A DNA stretch of 64,000 bases from Paenibacillus sedimenti (GCF_014534655.1 NZ_JACVVD010000004.1:124001-188000), one strand, 5' to 3'; positions 34,794 through 43,742 are shown, counted from the stretch's first letter. Notes: generated by a model from the sequence alone, not told the origin. Program-made: numbers and translations.

Positions 34794-35282
34794 ATGATTA
34801 TCCGATCAGCGATAAATGACCAAGATATGCGTGATGCTTATAAAATCGAAAAAACTGTATATATTCCAGAAGCTGCTGCTACACTTGAAGCTTTCTTTAT
34901 GAGAAAGGAATTATTCGGCACTTATTTCCTGTTGGCAGAGATTGAAGAACAGATTGTTGGCGTTACGAATGGAGTTAGGCTTCATAACGTTCATCTTGCT
35001 GATGACAGTATCAAGCAAGTTGCTGAATTTGCTTCAGACGGAACCTATTTCTGTATATTAACCATCGCCGTTCATCCTGATTATCAGCGACAAGGGATTG
35101 CTTCCAAGCTGTTGAAACATGTCATTCAACAAGCCAAGAGAGATCAATTAAAAGGAATCGTCTTGATGTGTGAGGAGCATTTAATCGAGTTCTACGTAAA
35201 ACACGGCTTTCACTACGTATCCCCTTCATCTTCCACACACGGAGGAATTCAATGGCATGAAATGAGCTTAAATCTTAAATAA
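34794..35282 (+). CDS. GNAT-family N-acetyltransferase
   Basis: A 162-residue acetyl-CoA-dependent transferase. The pantetheine-binding motif appears as LTIAVHPDYQRQGIASKLLKHV (Q/RxxGxG/A), and the C-terminal strand is EFYVKHGFHYV. AAAGGAG precedes the ATG at good spacing. The substrate is unknown. It is divergent from mntH. Confidence 0.9.
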   Translation: MIIRSAINDQDMRDAYKIEKTVYIPEAAATLEAFFMRKELFGTYFLLAEIEEQIVGVTNGVRLHNVHLADDSIKQVAEFASDGTYFCILTIAVHPDYQRQGIASKLLKHVIQQAKRDQLKGIVLMCEEHLIEFYVKHGFHYVSPSSSTHGGIQWHEMSLNLK

Positions 35283-35335
35283 ATAAAGGGCAAAAGAAGG
35301 AATTCTGTTCTACACTGCGAATATATTTAACTTAG

Positions 35336-35366
35336 ATCTTTGTATATTCATTAAACAAACAAAGAT
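35336..35366. promoter_or_regulatory. Inverted repeat upstream of xylulokinase
   Basis: ATCTTTGT and ACAAAGAT arms are separated by 15 bases, with AAACAAAC inside. The T/A-rich GTTTGTTT character recalls XylR operators but does not match them closely. A possible -10 (AATTATAAG) follows at about 35372. Confidence 0.4.
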
Positions 35367-35421
35367 TCTTAAATTATAAGCTGCTCTATCCTCCAATTTA
35401 ACTAAAAAAGGGTGAATCAAC

Positions 35422-36951
35422 TTGTCGTATTTCATGGGTCTAGATTTAGGAACTTCTGCAGTCAAATGCATTCTCGTAGATGACTCTGGCCGCGTCATCG
35501 GCAGCCACAGCGTCGAGTACCCGCTGCAGCAGCCCCATCCGGGATGGGCCGAACAGCATCCTGAAGATTGGTGGAACGGTACGGTGCAGGGCATACGTGC
35601 GCTGCTAGAAAAAACCGGCGTCCGCGGCGAGGAAGTTGCCGGCATTGGCTTCTCCGGCCAGATGCACGGGTCGGTGTTCCTGGACGAAGCGCAGCAGGTC
35701 ATCCGGCCTGCGCTGCTCTGGTGCGATCAGCGCACGGCGGAGCAGTGCGCTTACATCGAGGCTGCCGTCGGCAAAGCCGAACTCGGCCGACTGACGGGCA
35801 ACCGGGCGCTGACCGGCTTCACCGCGCCCAAGGTCATTTGGCTCCGGCAGCATGAGCCGGAGCACTATGCGCGCGTTCGGCACCTGCTGCTGCCGAAGGA
35901 CTACGTCAGGCTGCGCCTGACGGGCGCGTTCGGCATGGACATGGCCGACGCAAGCGGCACGCTGCTGCTGGATGTAGCGGGCCGCAGCTGGTCGCGGACC
36001 GTCGCCGAGCGGCTCGACATTCCGATGGAATGGCTGCCGCCGCTCTTTGAGTCCGGCGACGTGGCCGGCCGGCTGCTGCCGGAGGCAGCCAGCCTCACCG
36101 GGCTGGCCGCCGGCACGCCGGTCGTCGCCGGGGGCGGCGACCAGGCGTGCGGCGCCGTCGGCGTCGGCGTAGTGCGCCAAGGCATCGCCTCCGTGGCGCT
36201 TGGTACGTCCGGTGTCGTCTTCGTCCACGACGATACCTACCAAGTGGATGAAGCGTACCGGCTTCATTCCTTCTGTCACGGGGTGCCGGGCAAATGGCAC
36301 CGCATGGGTGTGATGCTTGCTGCCGGCGGCTCGTTCCAGTGGTGGCGCAACCATTTTGCGCACGAGGAGCTGGAACGTGCGAAGCAGGAAGGCAAGGACG
36401 TCTACGAGATCTTGACGTCCGAAGCGGCTACCGCTCCCCTTGGCAGCGAAGGCCTGCTGTTCCTGCCTTATCTGTCCGGGGAGCGTACGCCCCATCCCGA
36501 CCCGAAGGCGCGCGGCGGCTTCATCGGGTTGAACATGCGTCACGGGAAAGCGCATCTCACCCGTGCCCTGCTGGAAGGCATCACGTTCGGATTGCGCGAT
36601 TCCCTTCAGATCATGAAAGAGTCCGGAATTGAAGTGACGGAACTTCGTGTTAATGGCGGCGGTGCCAGAAGTCCGTTCTGGCGTCAGATGATTGCCGACA
36701 TCTTTGGCATCCCTGTCGTCACAGTAAACTCAACCGACGGTCCTGCATACGGAGCTGCAATTATGGCAGCATCCGGCGTATTGAACGAGGATATAACCGC
36801 CTTATGTGAGAAATGGATCCAAGTCGTTGACCGGGTGGAGCCTAACGATAGTAATCATCAGCAATACGAAGCTTACTATCAAATCTACCGGAACTTGTAT
36901 AGCACATTGCAAAGTACTTTTCATCAATTAAGCGACCTTGCCCGACAATGA
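35422..36951 (+). CDS. xylB: Xylulokinase
   Basis: Phosphorylates D-xylulose with ATP (FGGY family), 509 residues. The N-terminal phosphate motif MGLDLGTSAVK, catalytic-base region FSGQMHGSV, and the FGGY signature region GGGARSPFWRQMIADIFG are present. It begins at TTG 35422 with GGGTG seven bases upstream. No xylA or xylose transporter is adjacent. Codons between about 35500 and 36600 are strongly G/C-rich in third position, while the first 80 and last 350 bases match the flanks. This suggests transfer or recombination inside the gene. Confidence 0.93.
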   Translation: MSYFMGLDLGTSAVKCILVDDSGRVIGSHSVEYPLQQPHPGWAEQHPEDWWNGTVQGIRALLEKTGVRGEEVAGIGFSGQMHGSVFLDEAQQVIRPALLWCDQRTAEQCAYIEAAVGKAELGRLTGNRALTGFTAPKVIWLRQHEPEHYARVRHLLLPKDYVRLRLTGAFGMDMADASGTLLLDVAGRSWSRTVAERLDIPMEWLPPLFESGDVAGRLLPEAASLTGLAAGTPVVAGGGDQACGAVGVGVVRQGIASVALGTSGVVFVHDDTYQVDEAYRLHSFCHGVPGKWHRMGVMLAAGGSFQWWRNHFAHEELERAKQEGKDVYEILTSEAATAPLGSEGLLFLPYLSGERTPHPDPKARGGFIGLNMRHGKAHLTRALLEGITFGLRDSLQIMKESGIEVTELRVNGGGARSPFWRQMIADIFGIPVVTVNSTDGPAYGAAIMAASGVLNEDITALCEKWIQVVDRVEPNDSNHQQYEAYYQIYRNLYSTLQSTFHQLSDLARQ

Positions 36952-37012
36952 AATAAAAGAATCAACCCCAGTTCTTCTTTAAAAGAAGAACTGGGGTTGA
37001 TTCTTTTATTTC
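36950..37012. terminator. Very long perfect palindromic terminator
   Basis: Arms of 31 bases pair perfectly around a single central A (36981). It begins at the second base of the xylB stop codon. A/T-rich ends make it a terminator in either direction. Confidence 0.85.
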
Positions 37013-37073
37013 TCATCTTATTCGTGTACGATAGGTTCAACTATAGCAGAAAAGTATACGGAGGATGTTACCA

Positions 37074-37673
37074 ATGACTCTCATACAAAGACAAGCTAAA
37101 CTTATTTTGTTAGTTGTTTATTTAGGTACTATGATTCCCGCTTATTTTTATTTAACAAAATGGATGATTATCGGAATTCCCATTCTCACTACGTTCCTAA
37201 CGCTTTATTTACTGCGTCACGAGTACATACATTTAACCGTCAAATCCCTGATGGATAAACCGCAAATGGGAGCCTGGATTCAAAAATCAATTCTTTTTTC
37301 TATTCTGGTTCAATTCATTTATCATTTTATGACGAACAATACAGCTACCACTTCTCTTCCATTTCAACTCATGCAGCAGTATCCGGTTATGCCGATATAT
37401 ATGCTGGCGAATGCTCCTATTGTGGAAGAAGTCATTTTTCGAAAAATCATTTTTCATGAACTGGATAAAAGAACCCCTTCGTGGTTTGCCGCAGTCGTCA
37501 GTTCTATTTTATTCGGAATGCTGCATTACAGCTGGATCGATTTCTTCATGTATTTTAGTATTGGTTTAATCTTTTGCTACATATTTAAGAAATCTCAATC
37601 CATAACCCCAACGATGATTGGACATGTTGCTTTAAACTTTATCTTTATCGTAAACGTCTCGTTAAATATTTAG
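37074..37673 (+). CDS. CPBP intramembrane metalloprotease
   Basis: A 199-residue CAAX-protease/bacteriocin-processing type membrane protein with about six helices. The motifs are EEVIFRKIIFHEL (catalytic Glu pair and Arg), FGMLHY (His) and HVALN (His). GGAGG precedes the ATG at 37074. It lies 88 bases upstream of the Agr-like unit on the same strand. CPBP proteases sometimes process or give immunity to peptides, so a link to the AgrD peptide is possible but unproven. Confidence 0.88.
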   Translation: MTLIQRQAKLILLVVYLGTMIPAYFYLTKWMIIGIPILTTFLTLYLLRHEYIHLTVKSLMDKPQMGAWIQKSILFSILVQFIYHFMTNNTATTSLPFQLMQQYPVMPIYMLANAPIVEEVIFRKIIFHELDKRTPSWFAAVVSSILFGMLHYSWIDFFMYFSIGLIFCYIFKKSQSITPTMIGHVALNFIFIVNVSLNI

Positions 37674-37761
37674 AAAAGTGCAAAGAAAATAGTCGATATC
37701 AGTCGAAAAATATTATATATTATATCCAGAGCCCTGAGACAAATTAAACTTACATGAAGAG

Positions 37762-38448
37762 ATGGTGAACAGCTTGGCATACATAATAAATACTTTTTTT
37801 TCTTTTATTGAATTTTTAGCAGGTCTCTCTTTAGCAGATGTTCTATTTCGGCTGCCATATGAGAACAAAAAACGCTTGAAACATGTCTTGATCTCTCTAT
37901 TCCTCGCTTGTGAATCAGTGTATTTCATTACATATTGGCATAATCCTCTCATTAATTTCTCGTTCACTTTATTTCTTTGGATCATTGCCTTAGTTCTTGT
38001 TTTTCAAATCTCGATATGGTACAGCATGTTAATTGGAATTATTTCCGCTCTTCTTGGCGTCATCCTAGAAGTCATAGGTTTTTCCATCGCAGGGTTAATA
38101 GAACCTGAACCTAGTAAAATTACTCGTAATATAGTACTCATTTGTATTGCTGCCCTTTTATACATTGTCTCTGTTATTCTTAGTAAGAAAAAATTCGGTT
38201 TTTTAATTCCAAATATTTATTCAAAACCTCCACTCAATAAATTGTTTTTTATTGTCTCGCTTACTATGATTCTTTCTTTATTAGCGCTTACTATAGGTGC
38301 CGGATATTTTTCCCAGACAATAAGTTTCACTCACATTATCATTGTCATTGTTCAATTAATTTGTACTTTTCTAGCAGTTTCCTATTCGTATCAATATAAT
38401 AAGAAGCTATTGAAAGACAAATATAATCGAAAAGGTGATGTGATGTGA
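37762..38448 (+). CDS. AgrC-like seven-helix membrane sensor domain without kinase
   Basis: A 228-residue membrane protein with about seven hydrophobic helices (near 6-26, 38-58, 65-85, 87-111, 123-142, 160-182, 188-210) and a short basic tail (KKLLKDKYNRKGDVM). The arrangement and its place before agrB and agrD resemble the input region of AgrC/GHKL kinases. Translation stops where the kinase dimerisation helix should begin, and no kinase sequence follows in any frame. It overlaps agrB by four bases. A TTG start at 37774 is an alternative. The similarity to AgrC is inferred from architecture, not a proven match. It could instead be a distinct receptor or immunity protein. Confidence 0.6.
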   Translation: MVNSLAYIINTFFSFIEFLAGLSLADVLFRLPYENKKRLKHVLISLFLACESVYFITYWHNPLINFSFTLFLWIIALVLVFQISIWYSMLIGIISALLGVILEVIGFSIAGLIEPEPSKITRNIVLICIAALLYIVSVILSKKKFGFLIPNIYSKPPLNKLFFIVSLTMILSLLALTIGAGYFSQTISFTHIIIVIVQLICTFLAVSYSYQYNKKLLKDKYNRKGDVM

Positions 38449-39005
38449 AGCTAATCGACCGATGGATCTTCCAAATAGCAGATTTTTCAATTAATAATAA
38501 TCCAAACTCACCTTCGAGAGATTCAATCGTATTTGTTTTTCGACTTTTAGCGATAATCATGCTTACAACTTTAATTACTCTTCTGGCTTGTGGTGTTACA
38601 GGTCATTTATATGAAGGATTTCTTATTGTCGCAGCAACAATATTAATTAAAGTATTTATTGGAAGTCTTCATTTTCGTTCTATTGTACTCTGTACGATTG
38701 TTTCTTCACTTAGCATGATTATATTGGCGTTCCTACCAAAATCACACAGCTCTCTTGTGCTTTATATTTTATCGGGAATTGCCATTGTTTTGATTTATTT
38801 GTATGCTCCTAAAAACATTGTTGTTTTCATGAGATTACGTCAAGATCAAATCCCTCATTTAAAATGGGTTGCAATCTTTTTAGTAGTTCTTAATATGTGG
38901 ATTCAAATACCGTTATTCATTGATGCCTTTTTATATCACGTCATTTCGATCACACCTGTGTTCGAATATTTATTTAGACTAATAGAAAGGAGGACTTCAC
39001 CATGA
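38445..39005 (+). CDS. agrB: AgrB-like peptide-processing membrane protease
   Basis: A 186-residue membrane cysteine protease that cleaves and cyclises AgrD. It has the catalytic pair H76 and C83 within IGSLHFRSIVLC, at the spacing and positions of AgrB (H77/C84 in S. aureus), and about five to six helices. Translation starts at GTG 38445, overlapping the upstream gene by four bases (ATGTGA). It overlaps agrD by four bases (ATGA). The coupling implies one translational unit. Confidence 0.85.
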   Translation: MKLIDRWIFQIADFSINNNPNSPSRDSIVFVFRLLAIIMLTTLITLLACGVTGHLYEGFLIVAATILIKVFIGSLHFRSIVLCTIVSSLSMIILAFLPKSHSSLVLYILSGIAIVLIYLYAPKNIVVFMRLRQDQIPHLKWVAIFLVVLNMWIQIPLFIDAFLYHVISITPVFEYLFRLIERRTSP

Positions 39006-39139
39006 AAAAAATTGCTCTTCGCTCTATCACAGCCATCGTCAGTATAGTTGCTATGGTAGTACCTTTTACAGCATCTTTAACTTGGTATGCTTATTCCCCA
39101 GAAATTCCACAAGAATTAAAAGACAAATGGAGCGTATAA
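39002..39139 (+). CDS. agrD: AgrD-like autoinducer prepeptide (no cysteine)
   Basis: A 45-residue peptide with AAAGGAGG eight bases before the ATG. A basic, hydrophobic leader (MKKIALRSITAIVSIVAMVV) is followed by a candidate autoinducer region ASLTWYA. The conserved recognition tail SPEIPQELKDKW matches the PEIPxEL motif of AgrD. There is no Cys anywhere, so a thiolactone cannot form; a Ser lactone through S25 (ring SLTWY or SLTWYA) is predicted. The length and tail strongly support AgrD; the exact mature product is inference. Confidence 0.82.
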   Translation: MKKIALRSITAIVSIVAMVVPFTASLTWYAYSPEIPQELKDKWSV

Positions 39140-39156
39140 AACCATTTGTCGAAGAG

Positions 39157-39196
39157 AAAAAGGGCCATCTTCATATTAAGATGGTCCTTTTTCTTT
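39157..39196. terminator. Bidirectional terminator after agrD
   Basis: AAAAAGGGCCATCTT and AAGATGGTCCTTTTT pair with one G-U and end in T/A runs; it separates agrD from the convergent aldolase gene. Confidence 0.85.
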
Positions 39197-39853
39197 TCAA
39201 AACGTCTTCTGATTCGCATTCGCCCAATCGGAAGTAAACTTCTCGATCCCCGCATCTGTCAGAGGATGCTTCATCATAGACTCTATGACCTTGAATGGCA
39301 CTGTTGCTATATCGGCTCCAAGCAGCGCCGCCTCGATGACATGCGCCGAATGGCGTACGCTAGCGGAAATGATTTGCGACTTAATTTCATGGACTTGAAA
39401 AATCTGGCTGATTTCCTGAATGAGATTCATACCAACCTGATTAATATCATCAAGCCTTCCAATGAAGGGCGACACATACGTTGCCCCTGCCCGCGCGGCC
39501 AGAAGCGCTTGCGTGGACGAGAAAATAAGCGTTACATTCGTCTTAATGCCCATACTTGTAAAGATCTTCGTCGCTTTCAAGCCATCTGCAGTCATCGGAA
39601 CCTTAATGACGATTCCCTCTCCCAATGCCGCCAGCTTTTTTCCTTGCTCTACCATTTCTTGAGCTTCCAACGATACGACTTCGGCGCTTATAGGAATATT
39701 ACCGACAACGGTAATAATTTCTTTTAGCGTTTCGAAAAAATCTCTTCCCTCTTTGGCAACCAGCGATGGGTTCGTCGTTATTCCCGAAATGACACCAAGT
39801 TCATAAGCTTGTTTGATTTCATTCACGTTAGCTGTGTCGATAAATAGCCTCAT
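39197..39853 (-). CDS. Fructose-6-phosphate aldolase / transaldolase-like protein
   Basis: A short-type transaldolase of 218 residues (TalC/FSA/MipB class). The N-terminal [13 protein letters not shown] and the Schiff-base Lys in GIVIKVPMT are visible, as are [32 protein letters not shown] and the tail FTSDW. The length fits FSA-like enzymes rather than long transaldolases. Whether it acts as a transaldolase or an aldolase cannot be decided by eye. The 6S RNA gene ends 44 bases upstream. Confidence 0.92.
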   Translation of the reverse strand: MRLFIDTANVNEIKQAYELGVISGITTNPSLVAKEGRDFFETLKEIITVVGNIPISAEVVSLEAQEMVEQGKKLAALGEGIVIKVPMTADGLKATKIFTSMGIKTNVTLIFSSTQALLAARAGATYVSPFIGRLDDINQVGMNLIQEISQIFQVHEIKSQIISASVRHSAHVIEAALLGADIATVPFKVIESMMKHPLTDAGIEKFTSDWANANQKTF

Positions 39854-39896
39854 CTAGTTCTCCCACCACCGTGTTCATAATTGTTATGTAAACACA

Positions 39897-40083
39897 AAAA
39901 AACCCGCCTATGCCGTCCGGTTTTGGTGTTTCAAACCCGCTCTCGCAGGTGGGTGTCCGCAGAAACGTTTTTGAAGTCCCTTTTCGAGGGCATGTCAGCC
40001 ACGCTTCAATATAGGTCTCCCTAGAAACAGTCATTGGTTCAAAACAACTTAAAACCGAGACGAACATCGCAGGATTCTTTTGT
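39897..40083 (-). ncRNA. ssrS: 6S RNA
   Basis: About 187 bases on the minus strand. The terminal stem CCUGC/GCGGG and the next stem CGUC..CGGUUUU / AAAACCG.GACG close it. Features recognised from Firmicute 6S RNAs are GUUUUGAACC, GGGACUUCAAAAACG, CACCCACCUG and GACGGCAUAGGCGGG before a U-run. The central region would form the open bubble that imitates promoter DNA and binds sigma-A RNA polymerase. A strong promoter lies directly upstream. No rpsT, mltG or other usual neighbour is present. Confidence 0.8.
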
Positions 40084-40090
40084 ATTATTT

Positions 40091-40119
40091 ATTATAGAGC
40101 CACTACCGCACATTTTCAA
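40091..40119 (-). promoter_or_regulatory. Sigma-A promoter of 6S RNA
   Basis: On the minus strand TTGAAA (40114-40119), 17 bases, TATAAT (40091-40096). Confidence 0.78.
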
Positions 40120-40142
40120 CTGGTAGAGGTTGTATCGGTTTA

Positions 40143-40970
40143 CTATCTATTCTTCTCATTTTCATCCGATTTATGCTTGTCCGATTCTTTTTCTGCTGTG
40201 GTGTCCTCTGCTTCGTTCTCAGCCTCCTCAGCTTGCGCTTCGGCCAGCTTCTGCTGTTCTTTCTCCTCGAGCTCCTGCTGCTTCATTTGCAGCTTCGTAA
40301 AGCTCCGGTTAAACTGCCAGAAGGAGAACGTGGCCATGATGCTTCCCATAAAGAATACGACCAGGAAGAAATTCAGTTTCGTCAAGCAAACATAAACGAT
40401 AACACCATTACAGAGCAGCATAACGATCGAATTGATGGGATTACCGATCGTAATAAGAATTGAGTTTTTAACAATTTGCAAGATCTTCATATGAAGGTGA
40501 ACCATAATCGAGAAGAAATTAAATAATGAAATGGTTATAATGACCGTAAAAGCAATAAAAAGCACGGCCAAAACTTTAAGTGTACTGCCTTGTTTGATAT
40601 AGAAGAAATAGTTCACGATAATGATGGTGTAAATAAGTACGTACAGTAATCCGCCAACCATACTTTGCACGTAATTTTCTTTATATCCCCGGAAAAATGT
40701 CTTAAGCAGAGGTACGTCCTCTTCGCCGGTTACCCATTTTCTTGCCACGGTGAACATGGCTGCAGTAGCAGGAAATAAAGTAAACGGTGTCAAAATAGCT
40801 AGAATCGGTAATGTTGACATTAATGCATCAGGAGATTGACTCACCAAACCCATGAAACCAAAAAAGAAAACCGGTATGGAGCACAATATCCAGAGAAGAT
40901 TGATCACCGATAATCGCATGATCCATTCTGATATTCTATAAAGCCCTCCCATAACTCCTCTAAACTCCAA
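40143..40970 (-). CDS. DUF624 (YesL-family) membrane protein
   Basis: A 275-residue protein with five to six helices (DUF624 pattern from about 10 to 215; NLLWILCSIPVFFFG, FPATAAMFTVARKW, FFRGYKENYVQS). A highly charged C-terminal tail (about 220-275) is rich in Glu, Lys and Gln. It starts at TTG 40970 with AAGGAGG eight bases before; the ATG at 40955 is a weaker choice. YesL-type proteins accompany sugar ABC systems, but here the gene is alone. The long acidic tail is unusual for the family. Confidence 0.82.
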   Translation of the reverse strand: MEFRGVMGGLYRISEWIMRLSVINLLWILCSIPVFFFGFMGLVSQSPDALMSTLPILAILTPFTLFPATAAMFTVARKWVTGEEDVPLLKTFFRGYKENYVQSMVGGLLYVLIYTIIIVNYFFYIKQGSTLKVLAVLFIAFTVIITISLFNFFSIMVHLHMKILQIVKNSILITIGNPINSIVMLLCNGVIVYVCLTKLNFFLVVFFMGSIMATFSFWQFNRSFTKLQMKQQELEEKEQQKLAEAQAEEAENEAEDTTAEKESDKHKSDENEKNR

Positions 40971-41128
40971 AACTGTGTCCTCCTTCGAGTTTTGCCTATG
41001 CAATTTATAGCTTAATTATAGCCTATTTTTGCTCATATAGGTAGACGTCTAGTCCGTGTAGGTCATTTTACATAGTATAGTATTGTCAAAAAGAATCATC
41101 CCCAATTCAATCTCAGGAGGTTGATACT

Positions 41129-41215
41129 ATGTCTCATGCAGTCGGAACATCCGCAGGTGCTATCCTTGTCCTTTTCATCCTGCTCGTTATTATCACTAGC
41201 TCCTTCGTTATCTAA
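41129..41215 (+). CDS. YjcZ-family small sporulation-type peptide
   Basis: A 28-residue hydrophobic peptide, MSHAVGTSAGAILV then a run of aliphatic residues to FVI. Its form matches the YjcZ/YoaF-like class of tiny sporulation membrane proteins (short Gly/Ser start followed by LVLFILLVII). CAGGAGG lies nine bases before the ATG. A terminator follows at 41242. Confidence 0.75.
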   Translation: MSHAVGTSAGAILVLFILLVIITSSFVI

Positions 41216-41241
41216 GACAAACATAACATAACCACGACATG

Positions 41242-41284
41242 GAAAAAGGCGAAGATCCTGATTGGATCTCCGCCTTCATTTTTT
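41242..41284. terminator. Bidirectional terminator
   Basis: AAGGCG/CGCCTT with AGATCC/GGATCT inside and T/A runs at either end. It separates the YjcZ-like gene and the convergent helicase gene. Confidence 0.8.
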
Positions 41285-41289
41285 GAGTC

Positions 41290-42879
41290 TTATTTGTTAA
41301 CAAGCGTTTCCTCAGACTTGCGAGGCGTTCTGGAACGATCACGGTTACCGCTGTTACCGTATTCCCGGGTACGGTTAGAGGAGCTGCGGCCTTCGCCGCC
41401 ATCTCTGGAACCATACTCTCTGCCGCCGTCTTTACGCGGATAACGGGAACCGGTATTGCCGCCGTAACCGCCTTGACGATCGTTTCTGCGGTCGCCTGAA
41501 CCATAGCCGCCGCCAACACGTCTGCCGGAACTGCGAACGTCGAATTTTTTCTTTCTTGCGCGGATTGGCTCTTCAGGTGTAAGTTCGATTTCCACCGCTT
41601 TCTTCTCGCCAGTCAGCAGCTTCATCGCAGCTGCAAGAAGATTAACGGAATCATATTGCTCCAACATTTGAATGGCCAAACCTTTGAATTCAGCATGTGT
41701 TTCATTTTGCATGACGTCCAGAATACGTTCAGCCGTCATTTTTTGTTTACCCTCAATCGCTTCAGCCAAGCTTGGCAGCGGCTTTTTGTTAATGCGATGA
41801 CGAGTGACTTTCTCAATAAAGTGCAGGTGATCAATCTCTCTTGGCGTTACGAATGTCCAAGCCGTACCTTCTTTACCCGCGCGTCCTGTACGACCAATAC
41901 GGTGTACATAACTTTCCGGGTCTTGTGGAAGGTCGAAGTTAATAACATGCGTTACGCCCGATACGTCTAAGCCCCTTGCAGCTACGTCCGTAGCGACGAG
42001 TACGTCAATGCTGCCGTCACGGAATTTTCTCATGACGTTATCACGTTGGTTTTGGGAAAGGTCACCATGAAGACCTTCAGCCGCATAACCTCTCTTTTGA
42101 AGGGCCTCTGCCAATTCATCAACTCTGCGTTTTGTGCGACCGAAGATAATAGCAAGATCTGGAGCTTCCATATCGATCAATCTGCTAAGCGCCTCGAACT
42201 TTTGTTTCTCGTGTAATTCAATATAAGCTTGATCGATCAGCGGAGCGCTCACTTGTTTTGGAATCACAGAAACATGCTCCGGGTTGCTCAGGAATTGTTG
42301 TGCCAGCTTTTGAATGTTAGCAGGCATAGTAGCAGAGAACAGCATCGTATGACGTTCTTCCGGAACCAGGCTCAAGATGGACTGAATGTCTTCCATGAAG
42401 CCCATATCCAGCATTTCGTCCGCTTCATCCAAGATGACTGTTTTGACATCATCCAGTTTAATCGTTTTCCGGTTAATGTGGTCAAGGAGTCGTCCTGGCG
42501 TACCGATAATGATTTGGGGTTTTTTCTTCAGGGCGCGGATTTGCTTAACGATATCCTGTCCGCCGTAAATTGGTAAGGAACGAATGCCTTTAAAACGACC
42601 CAATTTCTCGATTTCTTCTGCAACTTGAATCGCAAGCTCACGAGTAGGACACATAATCAGCGCTGAAATTCGCTCTTCTGTAATGTTAATTTTGTTTACG
42701 AGCGGAATACCGAATGCTGCTGTTTTACCTGTTCCGGTTTGTGCTTGACCGATCAAATCGCGGCCTTCCATCGCCAGTGGAATTGTTTTTTCCTGAATCG
42801 GTGTTGACTCTTCAAAGCCCATCTCCGTAATCGCGCGCAAAATCTTTGGTTCTAAACCAAATTCTTGAAATGTTTTCAA
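41290..42879 (-). CDS. cshA: DEAD-box RNA helicase (CshA-like)
   Basis: An ATP-dependent RNA helicase of 529 residues. Q motif ([14 protein letters not shown]), Walker [14 protein letters not shown] at [12 protein letters not shown], and [10 protein letters not shown] are all present. An RGG/Arg-Gly-rich tail (about 445-520) follows, fitting cold-shock helicase CshA, which acts in mRNA decay and ribosome assembly. The 278 bases upstream to 43157 hold no gene I can support. Confidence 0.94.
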   Translation of the reverse strand: MKTFQEFGLEPKILRAITEMGFEESTPIQEKTIPLAMEGRDLIGQAQTGTGKTAAFGIPLVNKINITEERISALIMCPTRELAIQVAEEIEKLGRFKGIRSLPIYGGQDIVKQIRALKKKPQIIIGTPGRLLDHINRKTIKLDDVKTVILDEADEMLDMGFMEDIQSILSLVPEERHTMLFSATMPANIQKLAQQFLSNPEHVSVIPKQVSAPLIDQAYIELHEKQKFEALSRLIDMEAPDLAIIFGRTKRRVDELAEALQKRGYAAEGLHGDLSQNQRDNVMRKFRDGSIDVLVATDVAARGLDVSGVTHVINFDLPQDPESYVHRIGRTGRAGKEGTAWTFVTPREIDHLHFIEKVTRHRINKKPLPSLAEAIEGKQKMTAERILDVMQNETHAEFKGLAIQMLEQYDSVNLLAAAMKLLTGEKKAVEIELTPEEPIRARKKKFDVRSSGRRVGGGYGSGDRRNDRQGGYGGNTGSRYPRKDGGREYGSRDGGEGRSSSNRTREYGNSGNRDRSRTPRKSEETLVNK

Positions 42880-43157
42880 ATCTATTCAATCTCCTTTTGT
42901 ACAGGGCAGGCTAATGCCTTGTATCTTTTTTACCCTTAAGTACGACTTCCTATCCGTATCTATAGTTTCTTCGTGGAATACACATACGATTCACATCATC
43001 CATGATCCAACTGGCCGCCCTTAAGAATATCTCGAATATTATAGCACAAGTCATACACACATTTCCAGCGGTCCCTTTCCTGATGAGAACGAAACCTGAT
43101 GCATACCCTAAACGTATAAAGAAGAAGAATGACTAACGGAACAGAGGAGAGTTTTCT

Positions 43158-43694
43158 ATGTCTATTTTTAAACGAGTCAGCAACATCTTACGAAGTCAAA
43201 AACAAGAACCGGCTAAAACTCCAGCAGGCAATCCGCTTGAGGATGCCAAAGTTGGAGATATTGTGAATGTAGATCTAGAGGAATACGTCATTTCAGGTAA
43301 AGTCATTTATTTTGATCGCGGCTTCGCCCCCCATCGTTATGCTTATTATTTACAAAGCGGCAAAAATATTCAGTGCTTAATTGTAGAAATAGGGCGAACT
43401 TATGACTGTTTCATCTGCAGCTTCATGGAGGGTGCGCTTGACGACCCGAATGACGTTCCATCGCGCTTGGAACTTGATGGTGAAGTTACCTTCGAGCTTG
43501 AAAATTATCGCAATGATGTGACCCGTACAGAAGGAAATACGGATTTCCGCAGTGGGGACGACGTCACATTCTGGCGTTATTTTGGTCCAGATCATCGCTT
43601 TTTCTTCCTTCAATGGCAGGATGGTAAATTTGTAGCCATGGAGGGCGAGAGAACGCCTGGCAATCAAATCAAGTTTTTGAAATCGACGCATTAA
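43158..43694 (+). CDS. DUF4178 domain protein
   Basis: A 178-residue soluble protein. VGDIVNVDLEEYVISGKVIYFDRG and the FWRYFGPDHRFFFLQWQDGKFVAMEG end match the DUF4178 pattern. The domain is known from operons with DUF4247, DUF350 and polyamine-synthase-like genes linked to envelope stress; here only the DUF4247 gene follows. A basic N-terminal stretch (about 1-30) precedes it. Confidence 0.75.
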   Translation: MSIFKRVSNILRSQKQEPAKTPAGNPLEDAKVGDIVNVDLEEYVISGKVIYFDRGFAPHRYAYYLQSGKNIQCLIVEIGRTYDCFICSFMEGALDDPNDVPSRLELDGEVTFELENYRNDVTRTEGNTDFRSGDDVTFWRYFGPDHRFFFLQWQDGKFVAMEGERTPGNQIKFLKSTH

Positions 43695-43742
43695 CCCGCC
43701 TGTGATATCATGAATGAAGTTTGGAAAGGAGGGGTACCCGCA

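Noticed and set aside
35605-36555. A 316-residue open frame on the minus strand inside xylB
   Set aside because: It is a shadow of the GC-rich codon bias of xylulokinase; it has no ribosome site or recognisable motif, while the plus-strand protein is complete.
37074-39139. A bacteriocin biosynthesis cluster
   Set aside because: The peptide has the AgrD tail and AgrB partner; there is no bacteriocin modification enzyme or exporter.
39854-40067. Open frame (79 residues) across the 6S RNA region
   Set aside because: The stem pairing, promoter and terminator support a structured RNA; the frame has no ribosome site.
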